Source: Isochrysis galbana
Lineage: Eukaryota; Haptophyta; Isochrysidales; Isochrysidaceae
Direction: 5' to 3'
Length of the DNA: 64,000 nucleotides
NCBI GenBank assembly: GCA_018136815.1
Contig: CM030934.1
Coordinates: 2,681,070-2,745,069, forward strand
In this document: positions 9,801-19,392 of the stretch, piece by piece
Position numbering within the stretch: position 1 is the first letter of the stretch
Layout: each line of letters begins with the position of its first letter
Made by a program: the position numbers and the translations under genes
The notes under the pieces: model-generated
Told to the model about the DNA's origin: nothing
The model's input: only the letters and a program-made list of their open reading frames with translations
Database searches by the model: none

Positions 9801-11915
9801 TTATCCCCCTAGATGGGAAATACGGCAACTAAGTTTATACTTGGTCGCCATGGAGCGCGCCGGCGCTCCCCTCCTCTCCTTCGGGCCCCCCGCCGCGGGA
9901 GCCCAACCAGTACCCATGGAGCAGTCGCAGGCGAAGCGACCGCGTCCGCCAGATGAGGCCGAGCAGGTGCGCGCGATCCCTATCGCGCCACACGGCCCGT
10001 GGCCCCGGCCACACCAGTCACAGCAGCCATGCTGGCCCCCCTCATGGAGGGCAGCAGTCTGTAGGCCCCACCGTAGACGAGCCAGACAATACACGCAGTA
10101 CCTCCACTGGGCATGCCTCATGGCAGAGGCCTCTCTCACCCTGGTGATGGCCGCGCCGCCTTGGCGGCGCGGCCAGAGACCGGGTGGCCCTTATGGGCAC
10201 CATCATCACCATACAGAACAAAGAGCGAATCAACATCTGCACAACCACAAACCACAACACCACATGCACCATGACAGCCCCCCAAGGAGAGAGCAAACAG
10301 CCTCCCAGTGCACATCAAAAGTTCACCCACGACCACCCACCGCGATGACCCCACGACAGGATCCACCATCGGATGAAGAACACGAGAACATTGACACTGA
10401 CGCCAACTTCGACCTCTCCCTCCACCAGGAGGGGGACTACACATTCCAGGACGCGGCTGTGTACGCCGCCATTGTCGAGCTGCTCTTGGAGCTAGAAGGA
10501 GTAGACCCCGAGCCAGGTTTCTGGGCAAAGTCAATCAAGGGCCCATGGCACGTAGCGGTCAACGAAGACTGCGCACAACAATTTCAAGAAAAATACGGAG
10601 AACGTACCACCCTTCGTGTGAACCAAGTTGACATCGCCGTACGCGTGAAAGTCGAGTCCCTAGAGGAGAAGCTCAACAAACGCGGTGCTACTTCGCGCAA
10701 GTCTCTATACACGGCCCTCCAAGACGTGGCCGCGCACCTTGTCGTCGAAGCCGACGGATTAGCTCAAGCGAAACAAGTAACCCTCAGTGCCCTCATCAAG
10801 GCGGTTGAAAAGGTGGGCCTCACACCTCACATTCCTCAAAGGCAATCGCGAGCGTATGAAGCTCGAAGGAGGCGCAGGCACCCTGGTCTCCAAGGCCGCC
10901 TACACGACCCGCTGGCACCTCTACGTCTCGGCGGGCCAAGGAACCTTCCTTGACGGCAGCTTCCCGCGCAAATTTCTCATTAACGTCGACGACGTGACGA
11001 TCCCACTGAACTATGGGGTCAGGGCGTGCAAAGAACTTGCCATGCCCGAGACGATCCACTCCCCTCACAAGCTGATGATCCATGGCAGCCTCCGCGGCTG
11101 CAAAGGCTGGCGACTTGAGGCCGCGCATGGTCTCCCGGCGACACACCGCTTTTGCGTGTGCGAACAAGAGGCGGCAAAACGTCGGGAGCGCAACGAAGCC
11201 TTCAAACTGAACCCACGCCCGAAGACGGCGCACGAGGCGCTGGGCAAAGGACCGCCGAAGACGTGCACGCGCTTTCTCCAAGGCCTATGCCTCAGGAACA
11301 AACGCGGCGTACGTTGCAACCTCTCGCACGACAACCCGGGAGCGTGGATCGAGAACAAGTGCACCATTCGGTGCCGCCTCCACCCGCACAAGAAGCTCCC
11401 GGGAGTCTGCCTGAATGGCAAAGCTTGCCTATTCCTCCATCCGGAGTACGCGACAGCCACTTACGCCGCAGCCATTGCACCCCCGCCCGAGAGGCGGACG
11501 CAAAGCGTGCTCGAGGGTCGCACCCCTCCTCGCCCCAGACTCGCATTTGACTCCACCCTTGGCTACCCAGGTGAAGGACCCATCGCCATCGCGACGTACA
11601 ACCTCAACGGCACTAAAGGCGGCAAACTAGCCGCAGTGCTGTCGCAAGCGCGCAAGGCAAAAGTGGACATTCTTCTTCTCCAAGAACTACACGCCTACGA
11701 GGACGGCGCACACCTCCGAGCACATAGAACGGCCACCTTCCTAGGATGGTCGTGGTATGCCGCCCCAGGAGAGCTGGGGGACCCTGCTAGCGGCGTAGCT
11801 GTGGCGATCAGAGATACAGCCGGCAGAATAACCCCTAGACCGGACACGGTGAAAGTCATACTAGACGGTAGATGCGTATCTATAGACGTTATCATTGATG
11901 AAGCTAAATGGGAAA
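9801..11915 (+). mobile_element. APE-type LINE, family B, 5' part
   Basis: A second, diverged LINE family. The 5' leader (GGCAACTAAGTTTATACTTG followed by TCGCCATGG) is distinct from family A. A related leader and start lie near 39850, and the start region recurs near 43148 (both minus). Similarity to family A runs through ORF1, the CCCH fingers and the first part of the endonuclease, and stops at about 11915. The family A-like tail reappears at 13505-13590, so the sequence between has been lost or replaced. Confidence 0.75.
9850..11915 (+). pseudogene. LINE ORF1-ORF2 fusion (family B), one frameshift, truncated endonuclease
   Basis: It starts MERAGAPLLSFG at 9850. The N-terminal region is Pro/His/Gln-rich, then comes a globular region like that of family A. 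Two CCCH-type clusters follow at about 11265-11445 (CTRFLQGLCLRNKRG... through CLNGKACLFLH). Unlike family A there is no stop after the last finger: about 40 residues of linker lead straight into endonuclease sequence (IAIATYNLNGTKGG, LLLQELHAYEDG, SGVAVAIRDT). Family B therefore appears to make ORF1 and ORF2 as one polypeptide. The reading frame changes once, at about 10815-10840, inside a region where family A aligns without a gap, and similarity ends at about 11915. Non-functional copy. Confidence 0.75.
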
Positions 11916-13504
11916 GAAAGGGGCAGGCTGAGGCGGGTGGTGGCTATAGAGTTGGAGGAGGGGCGAGGGAGGCGGGGCTGCGTTCGGGGGAAGGCGGTAG
12001 AGGTCGGAGTTGATGAGCGGGGTGGTCTCGCACGGGTTGTAGGGGGAGGGATGGTGCGGGTGGTATGGCTGCGGTGGGTGAGCGGTGAGATGTTGTGTCA
12101 TTGTCATTGGGATGGAGGGAAAGGGATGAGCAGGAGAGAGGGAGGGCAAGCTTGCGGAGGTTGGGGGTGGCGGGGGCGGGTAGGAGGGGTAGGGTGGGTA
12201 GGGTGGGGGACAGGAGGGCGTGGTAAGGTGCGGGAAAGGGGAGTAGAACAGGGGCTGAGCTGGCGTGGCGGTGGGGGGAGCTGGGTGGTGTGGTTGATTG
12301 GACTGTGGGTGTTGATGCTGTTGGGTGGTGTGAGAGGGCATGGGCTGGTCGAGTGTTGGCAGGTTGGGAGCGTCGGCGGCAGGGTCGTGGGAGGGCGGTG
12401 CTGGGTGGGAAGGCGTGGACGACACGCCTCCGCTACCATGTGTGTGTGATGAGTGGTGAGGGGCTGTGGCTGCTGTGCATGTTGGTGTGGAAGGGCTGTG
12501 CATGACATTAACATGTGAGGTACAAATGGGAGGGGGGACAGGAGACGGAAAGACACGATCGGGGAGGGCACGTGCGGCCGAGGGCGAGACCGAGGGTTCG
12601 GCCTCGGGCAGCATGAGGACGGGCGTGACGAGCACGGAGAGCACAGGCAGACGAGAAGGGGACAGGAGCGCTCGAGCGGTGGCGCTGATCGCGGGACGAA
12701 GAACAAAGGGGGGGGGGGACACTCACGGGAAAAGTAAACACCGGGAAGGGAAAAGACGCGGGAAGAGAGAGGGATGAAACGGGGCCGGAAACTCAAGGAG
12801 GCACTCGGGGAGAGAACGGGGAAGGGGAGAGAGAGAGGGGGCGGGCCCAGTGGGCCGACGCGGGAAAAGGGCGTCGGAGCGTGACAACAAAGAACGAAAG
12901 GGGAACGCGGGGGAAAGCCCGATGGCGGGAGAAGGAACGCAATGCAAAGAGGGGGGACCGGGGCGAGGCGGCGAGGAGGGAGTCACGCGAAGGGGACTTA
13001 ATGAACGGGGACGTGCGAGGGGGAACGGGCAACCCCCCCTACCCGCAACAAAAAGGGAAGGAAGAGGGAGGGAAGGGGGGAGCGGCAGCTCTCCCCTCCG
13101 GCAGATACGTGTCTTCTCGTCCCGTTTGGGTAAGAGAAGACGGGGGCGCCAGAGCCAGGAGGGAAGGGCCGCGGCTCGCCGCGGCCACTCGCTCTAGCGA
13201 GGGAGATACGCGCTTCTGGGCTCCTATCTCACGAGTGCCCCCCCCCCCCTTGCGTTGCTTTTACCCGAAAGGGTTTTCCCCCCAGCGTGGACTCGAGGAG
13301 AGGACGCGCTGGGGTGCGTGGGGTCGGTGCATGCACTGGGGGGAGGACAAATATCGAGGGGAGGGGGCAGTACCCCCACCCCCCGGTATCACTCGGACAC
13401 CGCCTGGCCCGTCAGGCATGGCGGGAGCTTCCGGGACGGGAAAGTTATGTCCAATTAGCTAGTGGGGTTGGCTGGGATATAACATTGATTATTTTATTTT
13501 ATTT
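11916..13504. other. purine-rich low-complexity region
   Basis: GA/GT-rich on the plus strand. The longest minus-strand frames encode Pro/His/Ser-rich low complexity (about 12722-11904) and have no recognisable domain, so I do not call a gene. The stretch 12700-13050 resembles 30780-31150 in texture, and both contain CCCGCAAC near one end, which suggests two copies of an unclassified repeat. Confidence 0.5.
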
Positions 13505-13590
13505 ATTTAGTAGGGAGGATCATAAGCACGCTGCCTCACGCCGCGCACGTAGCGGAGATTTTTAACAAGAATTTTTGTATCTATTTATGA
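13505..13590 (+). mobile_element. LINE 3' tail fragment
   Basis: Matches the 3' ends at 43540-43628 (plus) and 17711-17790 (minus): AAGCACGCTGCCTCACGCCG, then a GATTTTTAA(G/C)AAGA(A)TTTTT tail. It is probably the 3' end of the family B copy that starts at 9801. Confidence 0.65.
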
Positions 13591-13630
13591 GATCCTCACA
13601 ACAAGAAAAATTGCGAACAAGTTGCAACGA

Positions 13631-16093
13631 CTACAACACTAACTGCAAGGGTTCGCCGCTCCGCTTCCTCGCAGCGTCGCGGAGCGCGGCCTTTTCCCTC
13701 TCAGCAATGGCGTTGCTACCAAGGTGGAGCTTGAGAAGGCCACTGGCCGCGGTGAGCGACTCGGCGAGAACTTGCGCGCCCTCGTTGCCGAGCGTATTGT
13801 CCATTAGGTTGAGCTCCTTAAGCAGCGCTGCACCGGGGAGCGCCGCCGCAAGCGCGCGCGCCCCGTCGGCGCCAATGGCGTTGGCCTTAAGGTAGAGTCC
13901 GGTGAGCGCCGGCGCCGCGCTGAGCACGCGAGCCAGAGCACGCGCGCCCTCGTCGCCCACGTCGTTCTTGTCAAGCCAAAGCCGCTCAAGCTTTGCGGCT
14001 GAGGGCAGCGCGGCGGCTAGTGCGCGCGCGCCATCCGCGCCGATCCGGTTGTTGGCAAGCCAGAGGTCCTTCAGCGCCGGCGCGGCGCTGAGGGCCGTCG
14101 CGATTGCGGCCGCGCCGGGTGCGCCGATATCATTGCTGCTGAGCACAAGGCTCTCAAGCTTGGGCGTGGCGCCCGCGGCCAGCACGGCCGCCACAGAAGC
14201 CGCCTCCTCATCGCGCCACCCGAGGCCGAAGTAGCTGAGCGCCGTCGTCTCACCGAAGCGCGTGCCGAAACCCTCGCGGTAGAGCGCCGCGACTACAGGC
14301 CGGTCGTCCTTGCCGTTGGTGAAATGCTTGCGTTCAAGCTCGTCATCGAGGAAATGCGGAAGCACCGGAGCCTTGCGGCCACGCGAGTGGCGCTGGCGGA
14401 GCCCGAGGAAGCCGTCCTCTCCCTTCTCCATCTCGATGCCGAGGTCGAGGACCAAGTCGGCCGACTTGACCATGGCGGCCCACGACGACTCGCAGAAGCA
14501 CCAACCGCGCTGCGCGTAGGGTGCTGTGTTACCCGCGCGCACATAGCGCCCCGGTTTGTCGTAGTCTGGCGGAAAAGCGGTAAGCATCCACACGTGAGTC
14601 TCGGGATGGCTGTAAAAAGTGCTGAGGCTTTGGAGTGCCTGCCGAAAGAGCGCGTCCTCTGAAGCGTAGCGGCCAATCGCGCCGTGGGGCTCGTGTGTGC
14701 CGCCGCTTAGCACCCGCCCGCCCGGCGCGCCATCCGGGCCGCGGCACTTTTGGTGGATTGAGCAGAAGTCGAGGAAGACAGCGACGCCTCGCTCGAAAGA
14801 TAGGTACTCAAGCATTAGCTTGAGCGCGGGTGCGATGAGGCGCAGGTTGTGCCCGTGCGGGTCGGGATGGTCGGGCTGAAGCCAGCAGTGGGAGACGAGC
14901 ACTATCCCCGGCACACAGCGCTTGCGCACTTGCTCAGCCGAAAGAAAAGCCTCATCAGGCAGCGCCTGTCGCGGCAGCAGCACCCCGCCTCCCTCCGCCA
15001 AAGCCACGAGCCAGACCGCGTCGAGCAGGGCGATTGCGCCGCTCGCCAGCGCGGGTTCGAGCTCAGAGCCGCCATACCGCACCCACCGCTCCGTCTCCTC
15101 GGCGCTCACGGGCACGCACTCCACGACCGGTAAGTGCGCTGGCGCTTCCGCTAGAGGGAGCGGCCATGATAGCGGCCTTTCGCAACCGCCGGCTGCGGGC
15201 TGCTCTGGTTCGGGCGGCCCAGGGTCCGCAACACCGACATTTGGCGATGGCAGCCCATCCTCCGGCGTGTCACTGACCGATTCGACCGCAGTCACCGCCG
15301 CTGACAGGGCGGACGGGAAGCCATCTCGCGCAGTTGGGGAGCGATTCTCGGACGGGGTGGCAGCGCCGTCTGGTGCAATAATTGACACGCTGCGCTCAGT
15401 GCCGCGATCGGTGGAGCGCTCGGTTGCACGCTCGATGGCGCTGTCGATGTGCACTACGGCCTCTCCTTGCTCCGATATGGTGGCATGATTGGCATTTGAG
15501 CGCACACTACCGATTCCATGGTAAGCCGCTGGGGCGACGAAGTTGCGCGGATCGGACTCGGTACATGCTGCCGACACTCGCGCGCTGCTCACACGACTGG
15601 CGGCGCCAGCTCGCCATGGTGCAGCGGCTGTTTGGCGCGAGGAGTAGGGCCGCGAGGATTGTCCACCCTTGGAGCCGCCAGCGCTCTCAGAGGGCGGCAG
15701 CACCTCGAGCGTGCGCACGGTGGAGCCAATGTCCTCGTACGCACGGAGCGGCACAGAGATTCCGCAACCACCTCCACGCAGCCTGAGGAAGGGCTGATGC
15801 CGGCCGGCGGAGGGACCTGGCGAGAAACGTCCAGTGGAGGAGGTCGACGTGCTCGTCTGCGCGCCGTGTGCCGTGCCGCCCCTGCCACGGAGCTGGAGGG
15901 AAGGGAAGCAGAGGAGGGAAGTCCCCCGTCGTTCGGCCGAGCGTCGGTTCACAAGAGAAGAGGGAGGTTGGCTTGGCGCGGAGGAGGGAGCGCCGGCGTC
16001 GCTTTGTGGGAAGGCTGGCGTTGGTTGGGACACCCCCGCCTCGGCCGACGCCGCATGGCTTCCCGAGGAGAGCCAGGAGAGGCGCGGGCTCAT
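13631..16093 (-). CDS. TIR/HET-like domain plus six leucine-rich repeats (820 aa)
   Basis: Intronless. Residues 1-310 are low-complexity and Ser/Pro-rich, with two RG-rich spots (LQLRGRGG at about 67, LRLRGGG at about 103). Residues 395-560 form a domain with SHCWL (401), an acidic beta-strand motif VFLDFCSIHQK (about 439-449) and RGWCFCESSW (529-538). The pattern resembles the HET domain (CINQ / WTLQE) and the WCxxE stretch holding the catalytic Glu of plant TIR domains. Residues 645-795 are six ribonuclease-inhibitor-type LRRs of about 28 residues (LESLVLSSNDIG, LKDLWLANNRIG, LERLWLDKNDVG, LTGLYLKANAIG and others). The combination suggests a cytosolic sensor of the NLR type without a nucleotide-binding domain. 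Function is inference; the enzyme activity of the domain is untested. The start is the first ATG of the frame; an upstream exon is possible. Confidence 0.82.
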   Translation of the reverse strand: MSPRLSWLSSGSHAASAEAGVSQPTPAFPQSDAGAPSSAPSQPPSSLVNRRSAERRGTSLLCFPSLQLRGRGGTAHGAQTSTSTSSTGRFSPGPSAGRHQPFLRLRGGGCGISVPLRAYEDIGSTVRTLEVLPPSESAGGSKGGQSSRPYSSRQTAAAPWRAGAASRVSSARVSAACTESDPRNFVAPAAYHGIGSVRSNANHATISEQGEAVVHIDSAIERATERSTDRGTERSVSIIAPDGAATPSENRSPTARDGFPSALSAAVTAVESVSDTPEDGLPSPNVGVADPGPPEPEQPAAGGCERPLSWPLPLAEAPAHLPVVECVPVSAEETERWVRYGGSELEPALASGAIALLDAVWLVALAEGGGVLLPRQALPDEAFLSAEQVRKRCVPGIVLVSHCWLQPDHPDPHGHNLRLIAPALKLMLEYLSFERGVAVFLDFCSIHQKCRGPDGAPGGRVLSGGTHEPHGAIGRYASEDALFRQALQSLSTFYSHPETHVWMLTAFPPDYDKPGRYVRAGNTAPYAQRGWCFCESSWAAMVKSADLVLDLGIEMEKGEDGFLGLRQRHSRGRKAPVLPHFLDDELERKHFTNGKDDRPVVAALYREGFGTRFGETTALSYFGLGWRDEEAASVAAVLAAGATPKLESLVLSSNDIGAPGAAAIATALSAAPALKDLWLANNRIGADGARALAAALPSAAKLERLWLDKNDVGDEGARALARVLSAAPALTGLYLKANAIGADGARALAAALPGAALLKELNLMDNTLGNEGAQVLAESLTAASGLLKLHLGSNAIAEREKAALRDAARKRSGEPLQLVL

Positions 16094-16250
16094 CCTGAGG
16101 ATCGTGAGGTGCCCCGCCGCCGCCGGCCGGCGTAACCGACAGGCGAACTCCTCTCTCTTCTTTTTCCTTCAGTAAGGATGATACTGTCTGAGTTGAGTTC
16201 TATTGTAGATGTGTCAGTTCTACCGCAAGTGTGGCAACGTCGTAGTTTAA

Positions 16251-17303
16251 GGTGGGAGGCGCACGGAGGGGGGGGCGATCGGGCGCACGACCGTCTGGCT
16301 CAGTGAGCCCTCCCGGGGCCTGGCGGCCTGTGGAGGCGCATGGAGGCGCTATGCGGTTGGCGGAGGGTCCAGTGGGTGTGTCCACACCGGGCCCGCGCGC
16401 GCTCAGTCGACAATCGCGACTTGGCACGGAGTCGGGGTGGGGTGGCTGGCAGGCGCTACCGCGCGGCCGTCTCGAGGGCCGAGTAGGGTCTGGGGGCGAA
16501 TGGAGGGGCACTGCAAGGGGAGACGCTGGTGGGCCGTTCCCGCACGGCCATTCGGCGCCGCTCTTCCCCGGGAGGCGACCGCCAATGCACCTTGTGGAGC
16601 CCGCATTGCGGAGCCACCCCACCAGTCTCGACGTCTCCGTGCACGGACCCCTCCTCGCCTCATAGACCGTCACGGCCGATAGGGGCGACTACAGGCGGCG
16701 GACGGCTGGCGCGGCCTGCCCCATGTATGCACCTGGCTATCCCGCAGCGCCCAGAAGCCTCTGCGCCTCGCTGTCAAGTGTCAAGCGCGCCGAGCGTGAA
16801 TGTGAAGCGGTCGTGATCGTGGTGACCGACATTGAGTGTGTAGCGTGGAGCAGTGAAGTTTGAGTGCGTCGTGTGCGTCGCGTTCGCAGAATTTGACCAA
16901 GTGGAGCTCAGGGAGGCTGTATCACCAAGGTACCTGGACGGCCATGCACGAGGGCGGTACTAATTGAATTGCTGTGGAGAGATATCAGCCTTGGGCTGGA
17001 GGGGGCCATCAATTCATCGTTCATCATTGCGTGGGCGCGTAGCTCCGAGTGTAGTCAGTGGATGCTAGAATAAAAAGTACAATTAATATCTGAGCTTCTG
17101 CAGTGGTTTTGTCATCTTGGTGGACTTGGCCACAGTACCCTTACTTATTCCTAAGAGCCACAAATGAAGGGCTTTAACGTTCTTTTCGGCTTACGGTACA
17201 TTCTCCTCCGCACAGCTCAACTCCGACAACAACTCTGACTCGGGGTCCGAGTCGTCCGGAGCTCCCCCCCCCCTCCCCCCCCCCCTTCCGTGCGCCTCCC
17301 ACC
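16251..17303. mobile_element. TTAA-flanked inverted-repeat element (piggyBac-like, non-autonomous)
   Basis: The left end reads TTAA then GGTGGGAGGCGCACGGA; the right end is the exact reverse complement, TCCGTGCGCCTCCCACC, then TTAA at 17304. The 17-bp terminal repeats match perfectly and are followed inward by G or C runs. TTAA target duplications are the hallmark of piggyBac transposases. The 1,053-bp interior has several overlapping frames, none resembling a transposase, so this would be a non-autonomous copy. Confidence 0.7.
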
Positions 17304-17319
17304 TTAAGGTGGTAGGCGC
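17290..17319. repeat. 30-bp near-perfect palindrome at the element end
   Basis: The arms TGCGCCTCCCACCTT and AAGGTGGTAGGCGCA pair with one mismatch, centred on the right-hand TTAA. The right arm is a slightly diverged copy of the same terminal repeat pointing outward, as if a second related element began at the same TTAA. Confidence 0.8.
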
Positions 17320-17710
17320 AAGTTTTTTTTTGGGGGGGGGGGGGTTGAGGGAGCCGGGGGGGGGGAAGGGGGCTTGGCGCGAGCCATACTGGCGAATGCC
17401 GCAGTGCAGGCGCATGGATTCAACCTCGGAGGAGGAGTGGGAGTGGGGTGAGGAGGAGGAGGAGGAGGATGGCGGCGACCTATCCGACCCTCCCGTCCCA
17501 GAGGGAGACGACAGCCCTCCTCCTCGCGCGCGCGGCCGGCCCAAGAAGGCTGCACGACCACAACCGGAGGGAGGGAGGGGAGGGAGTGCGCCAAAGCGAA
17601 AGCGAGGACGACCATCTGGGAAGGCCAGGAGGACACCGGACACCGGGGGAGGATGTGGGGTTTGGCCCGCGCATTGTACTCCGTCCCAAATGGGCCGCCT
17701 GCCAATGATG
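17320..17710. other. unassigned spacer
   Basis: Begins with T and G homopolymer runs, then GC-rich sequence whose frames encode acidic or Pro/Ser-rich low complexity. No domain is recognised on either strand. It could be the interior of a second TTAA element whose far end I could not find. Confidence 0.4.
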
Positions 17711-18450
17711 AATAAAAAAAAATCTTCTTAAAAATCCCCGCTACACTAGCGGCTTGCGGCAGCGTGCTTGTGTACCTCCCTACTACCCAACCTTTACCCC
17801 TAACAACCCCCTCCCCCTTCCCCAGTTCCCTCTTTTGCGGAGAAGCTGGTTCCGGGGAGGCCGCGCGCGCTGCTTCGGCCAGGGGTTGGAGAGAAGGGGG
17901 CGGGAGACTGAGACTGTGACTCGTCCCTTGATCTAGTAGTCCTGGGTTTCCCTCCCTTAACTATACCGCAGGACCTTTATTGATATCCGCCGTGGCTTCT
18001 ACTAAAGAGATTTAGCTATCTTAGTTAGTTGATATTCCGTACGTCCAGACCTCTTGCCGCCTGCAAGAGGTCTTCCGATGTTCCTATATGAGTCTCTTGG
18101 CGTTAAAAAGTTGTATTTGTATAGCTGAGATACTTGTTTCCATTTCCCGGAGATGTCCGGCAGTCGTTTTTCCCACCTCAATGTGGATTTTTGTTTCTTC
18201 GTTTTTCTCATTGCGAGAAACGCTCTGGTAAGCGCCTTGACGTTAACATCCTCTAGGGTTTTGTTCGCGCCTTTGAACGTGTATTCTTGTGGTATCGGGT
18301 ACGCCGTCTCGGCCGGACCGTCGTACGCTCGTCCCCATTTCAATGGGGTGCATAATTCTTCTGGTGATGGCTGCGGGTTGGCCCTTTCATAAATATGGGG
18401 TTCCCCCATCACTCCGGCCAAATACGGTAAATACGTATGTCCCATCTAGG
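17711..18450 (-). mobile_element. LINE 3' end, 5'-truncated
   Basis: On the minus strand, 18445-18002 encodes 147 residues that look like the region after the RT palm in a LINE ORF2 (GKWKQVSQLYKYNFLTPRDS near the end), then a stop. About 290 bases of 3' UTR follow, then an A/T-rich tail. The UTR aligns with 43380-43628 on the opposite strand (shared CAGTCTCCCGCCCCCT, GCGCGCGGCCTCCCCGGAAC). It gives the C-terminal part of ORF2 that the 1071-4421 copy lacks. Family assignment (A or B) is unknown. Confidence 0.7.
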
Positions 18451-19392
18451 GGCGCAAACCAGGAGGCCAGGCAATCTCAGGTGGCGGGATTGATTATGAT
18501 CATGCTATGGCCTCGCTCGCGCGCTCACTCACCACGCGCGCGCGCAGCCCTCTGTTCCGGGTAAAGGGTCTCCTAGAAACACGGTGAACCCCCCTGTTTT
18601 TGACTCCCGTAGAAACACACTGTTCCTGTGTTTACCACTTAGGTTCAGCATACTCGGGTTCTTACTTACTACCATTATCATTCTACTCTCCTCTCCTCCA
18701 CAAGAAGAAGAAAACCGTCCGACGGAGAGCCGGCGCTCTCCTCTGTGTGGGTCGGCTCGGCGGGCGCGGCGCGATGCGGTGCGCCGCACACGCTCTCTCC
18801 CTCCCTCCCCTCTCTCTCTCCACCCCCCACCCCCCTCTCTCGCCCCATCCACCCACCCACCCACCCATCCTCCATCTCTCCGCCCCTCCCCCCCTCCTCT
18901 CCCTCCCCCTCCTCTTTCCTTCCTCTCCCCCTCTCTCCGCACCCGCTCCGCCATCCCCAAGCTCCCCCTCTCCCTCCGCCCCCCCCCCCCCCCCCTCCTC
19001 CCGTGAGCGCCTCTATCCGTCTCTCTGCCGCCTCTCCCTTCCTCTTCTCGCCCATCTCTTCTTGCTTCTCAGGTTTTAGCCTCTCCCCGCTTCCGCCTCT
19101 GCTTCTCTCTCTCTCCCCCCGACCTCGCAGCTAGTCTCCCTCCTACCTCATTGTCTCTCCATCGTCCTCCCCCCCCCCCCCTCTCCCCTCCCCTTCGCTT
19201 CTCCAGCCTTGCCTCTCTACCTCCCTCGCTCCCTCCCCCCCCCCTCCCCCCCCCCCCTTTCCCCCCCCCCTTCTTCACCCGCCGTGCACTCTCCTTCACC
19301 CGCCGTGCACACCCATCTGCGCCCTCCTCTCAACGCGGTGTGCCCCACCCGCCTCTTTTCACGCCGCGCCATCCCTCGCTCCCCAGTGCCAG
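18451..19392. other. long polypyrimidine region ahead of the SMP/C2 gene
   Basis: From about 18780 to 19390 the plus strand is almost wholly C and T, with many CTCTCC and C-run repeats. The frames across it are Pro/Ser low complexity without an in-frame ATG, so I read it as 5' UTR or first intron of the gene that follows. A short AT-richer segment at 18560-18680 has imperfect repeats of AGAAACAC. Confidence 0.5.

Noticed and set aside
11904-12722. 272-codon Pro/His-rich minus-strand frame
   Set aside because: Low-complexity content, no domain, and it sits in a purine-rich repeat-like region.
16200-16673. Overlapping frames of 130-157 codons on both strands inside the TTAA element
   Set aside because: No similarity to a transposase or other domain, no codon bias favouring one strand, and GC-rich shadows are expected.
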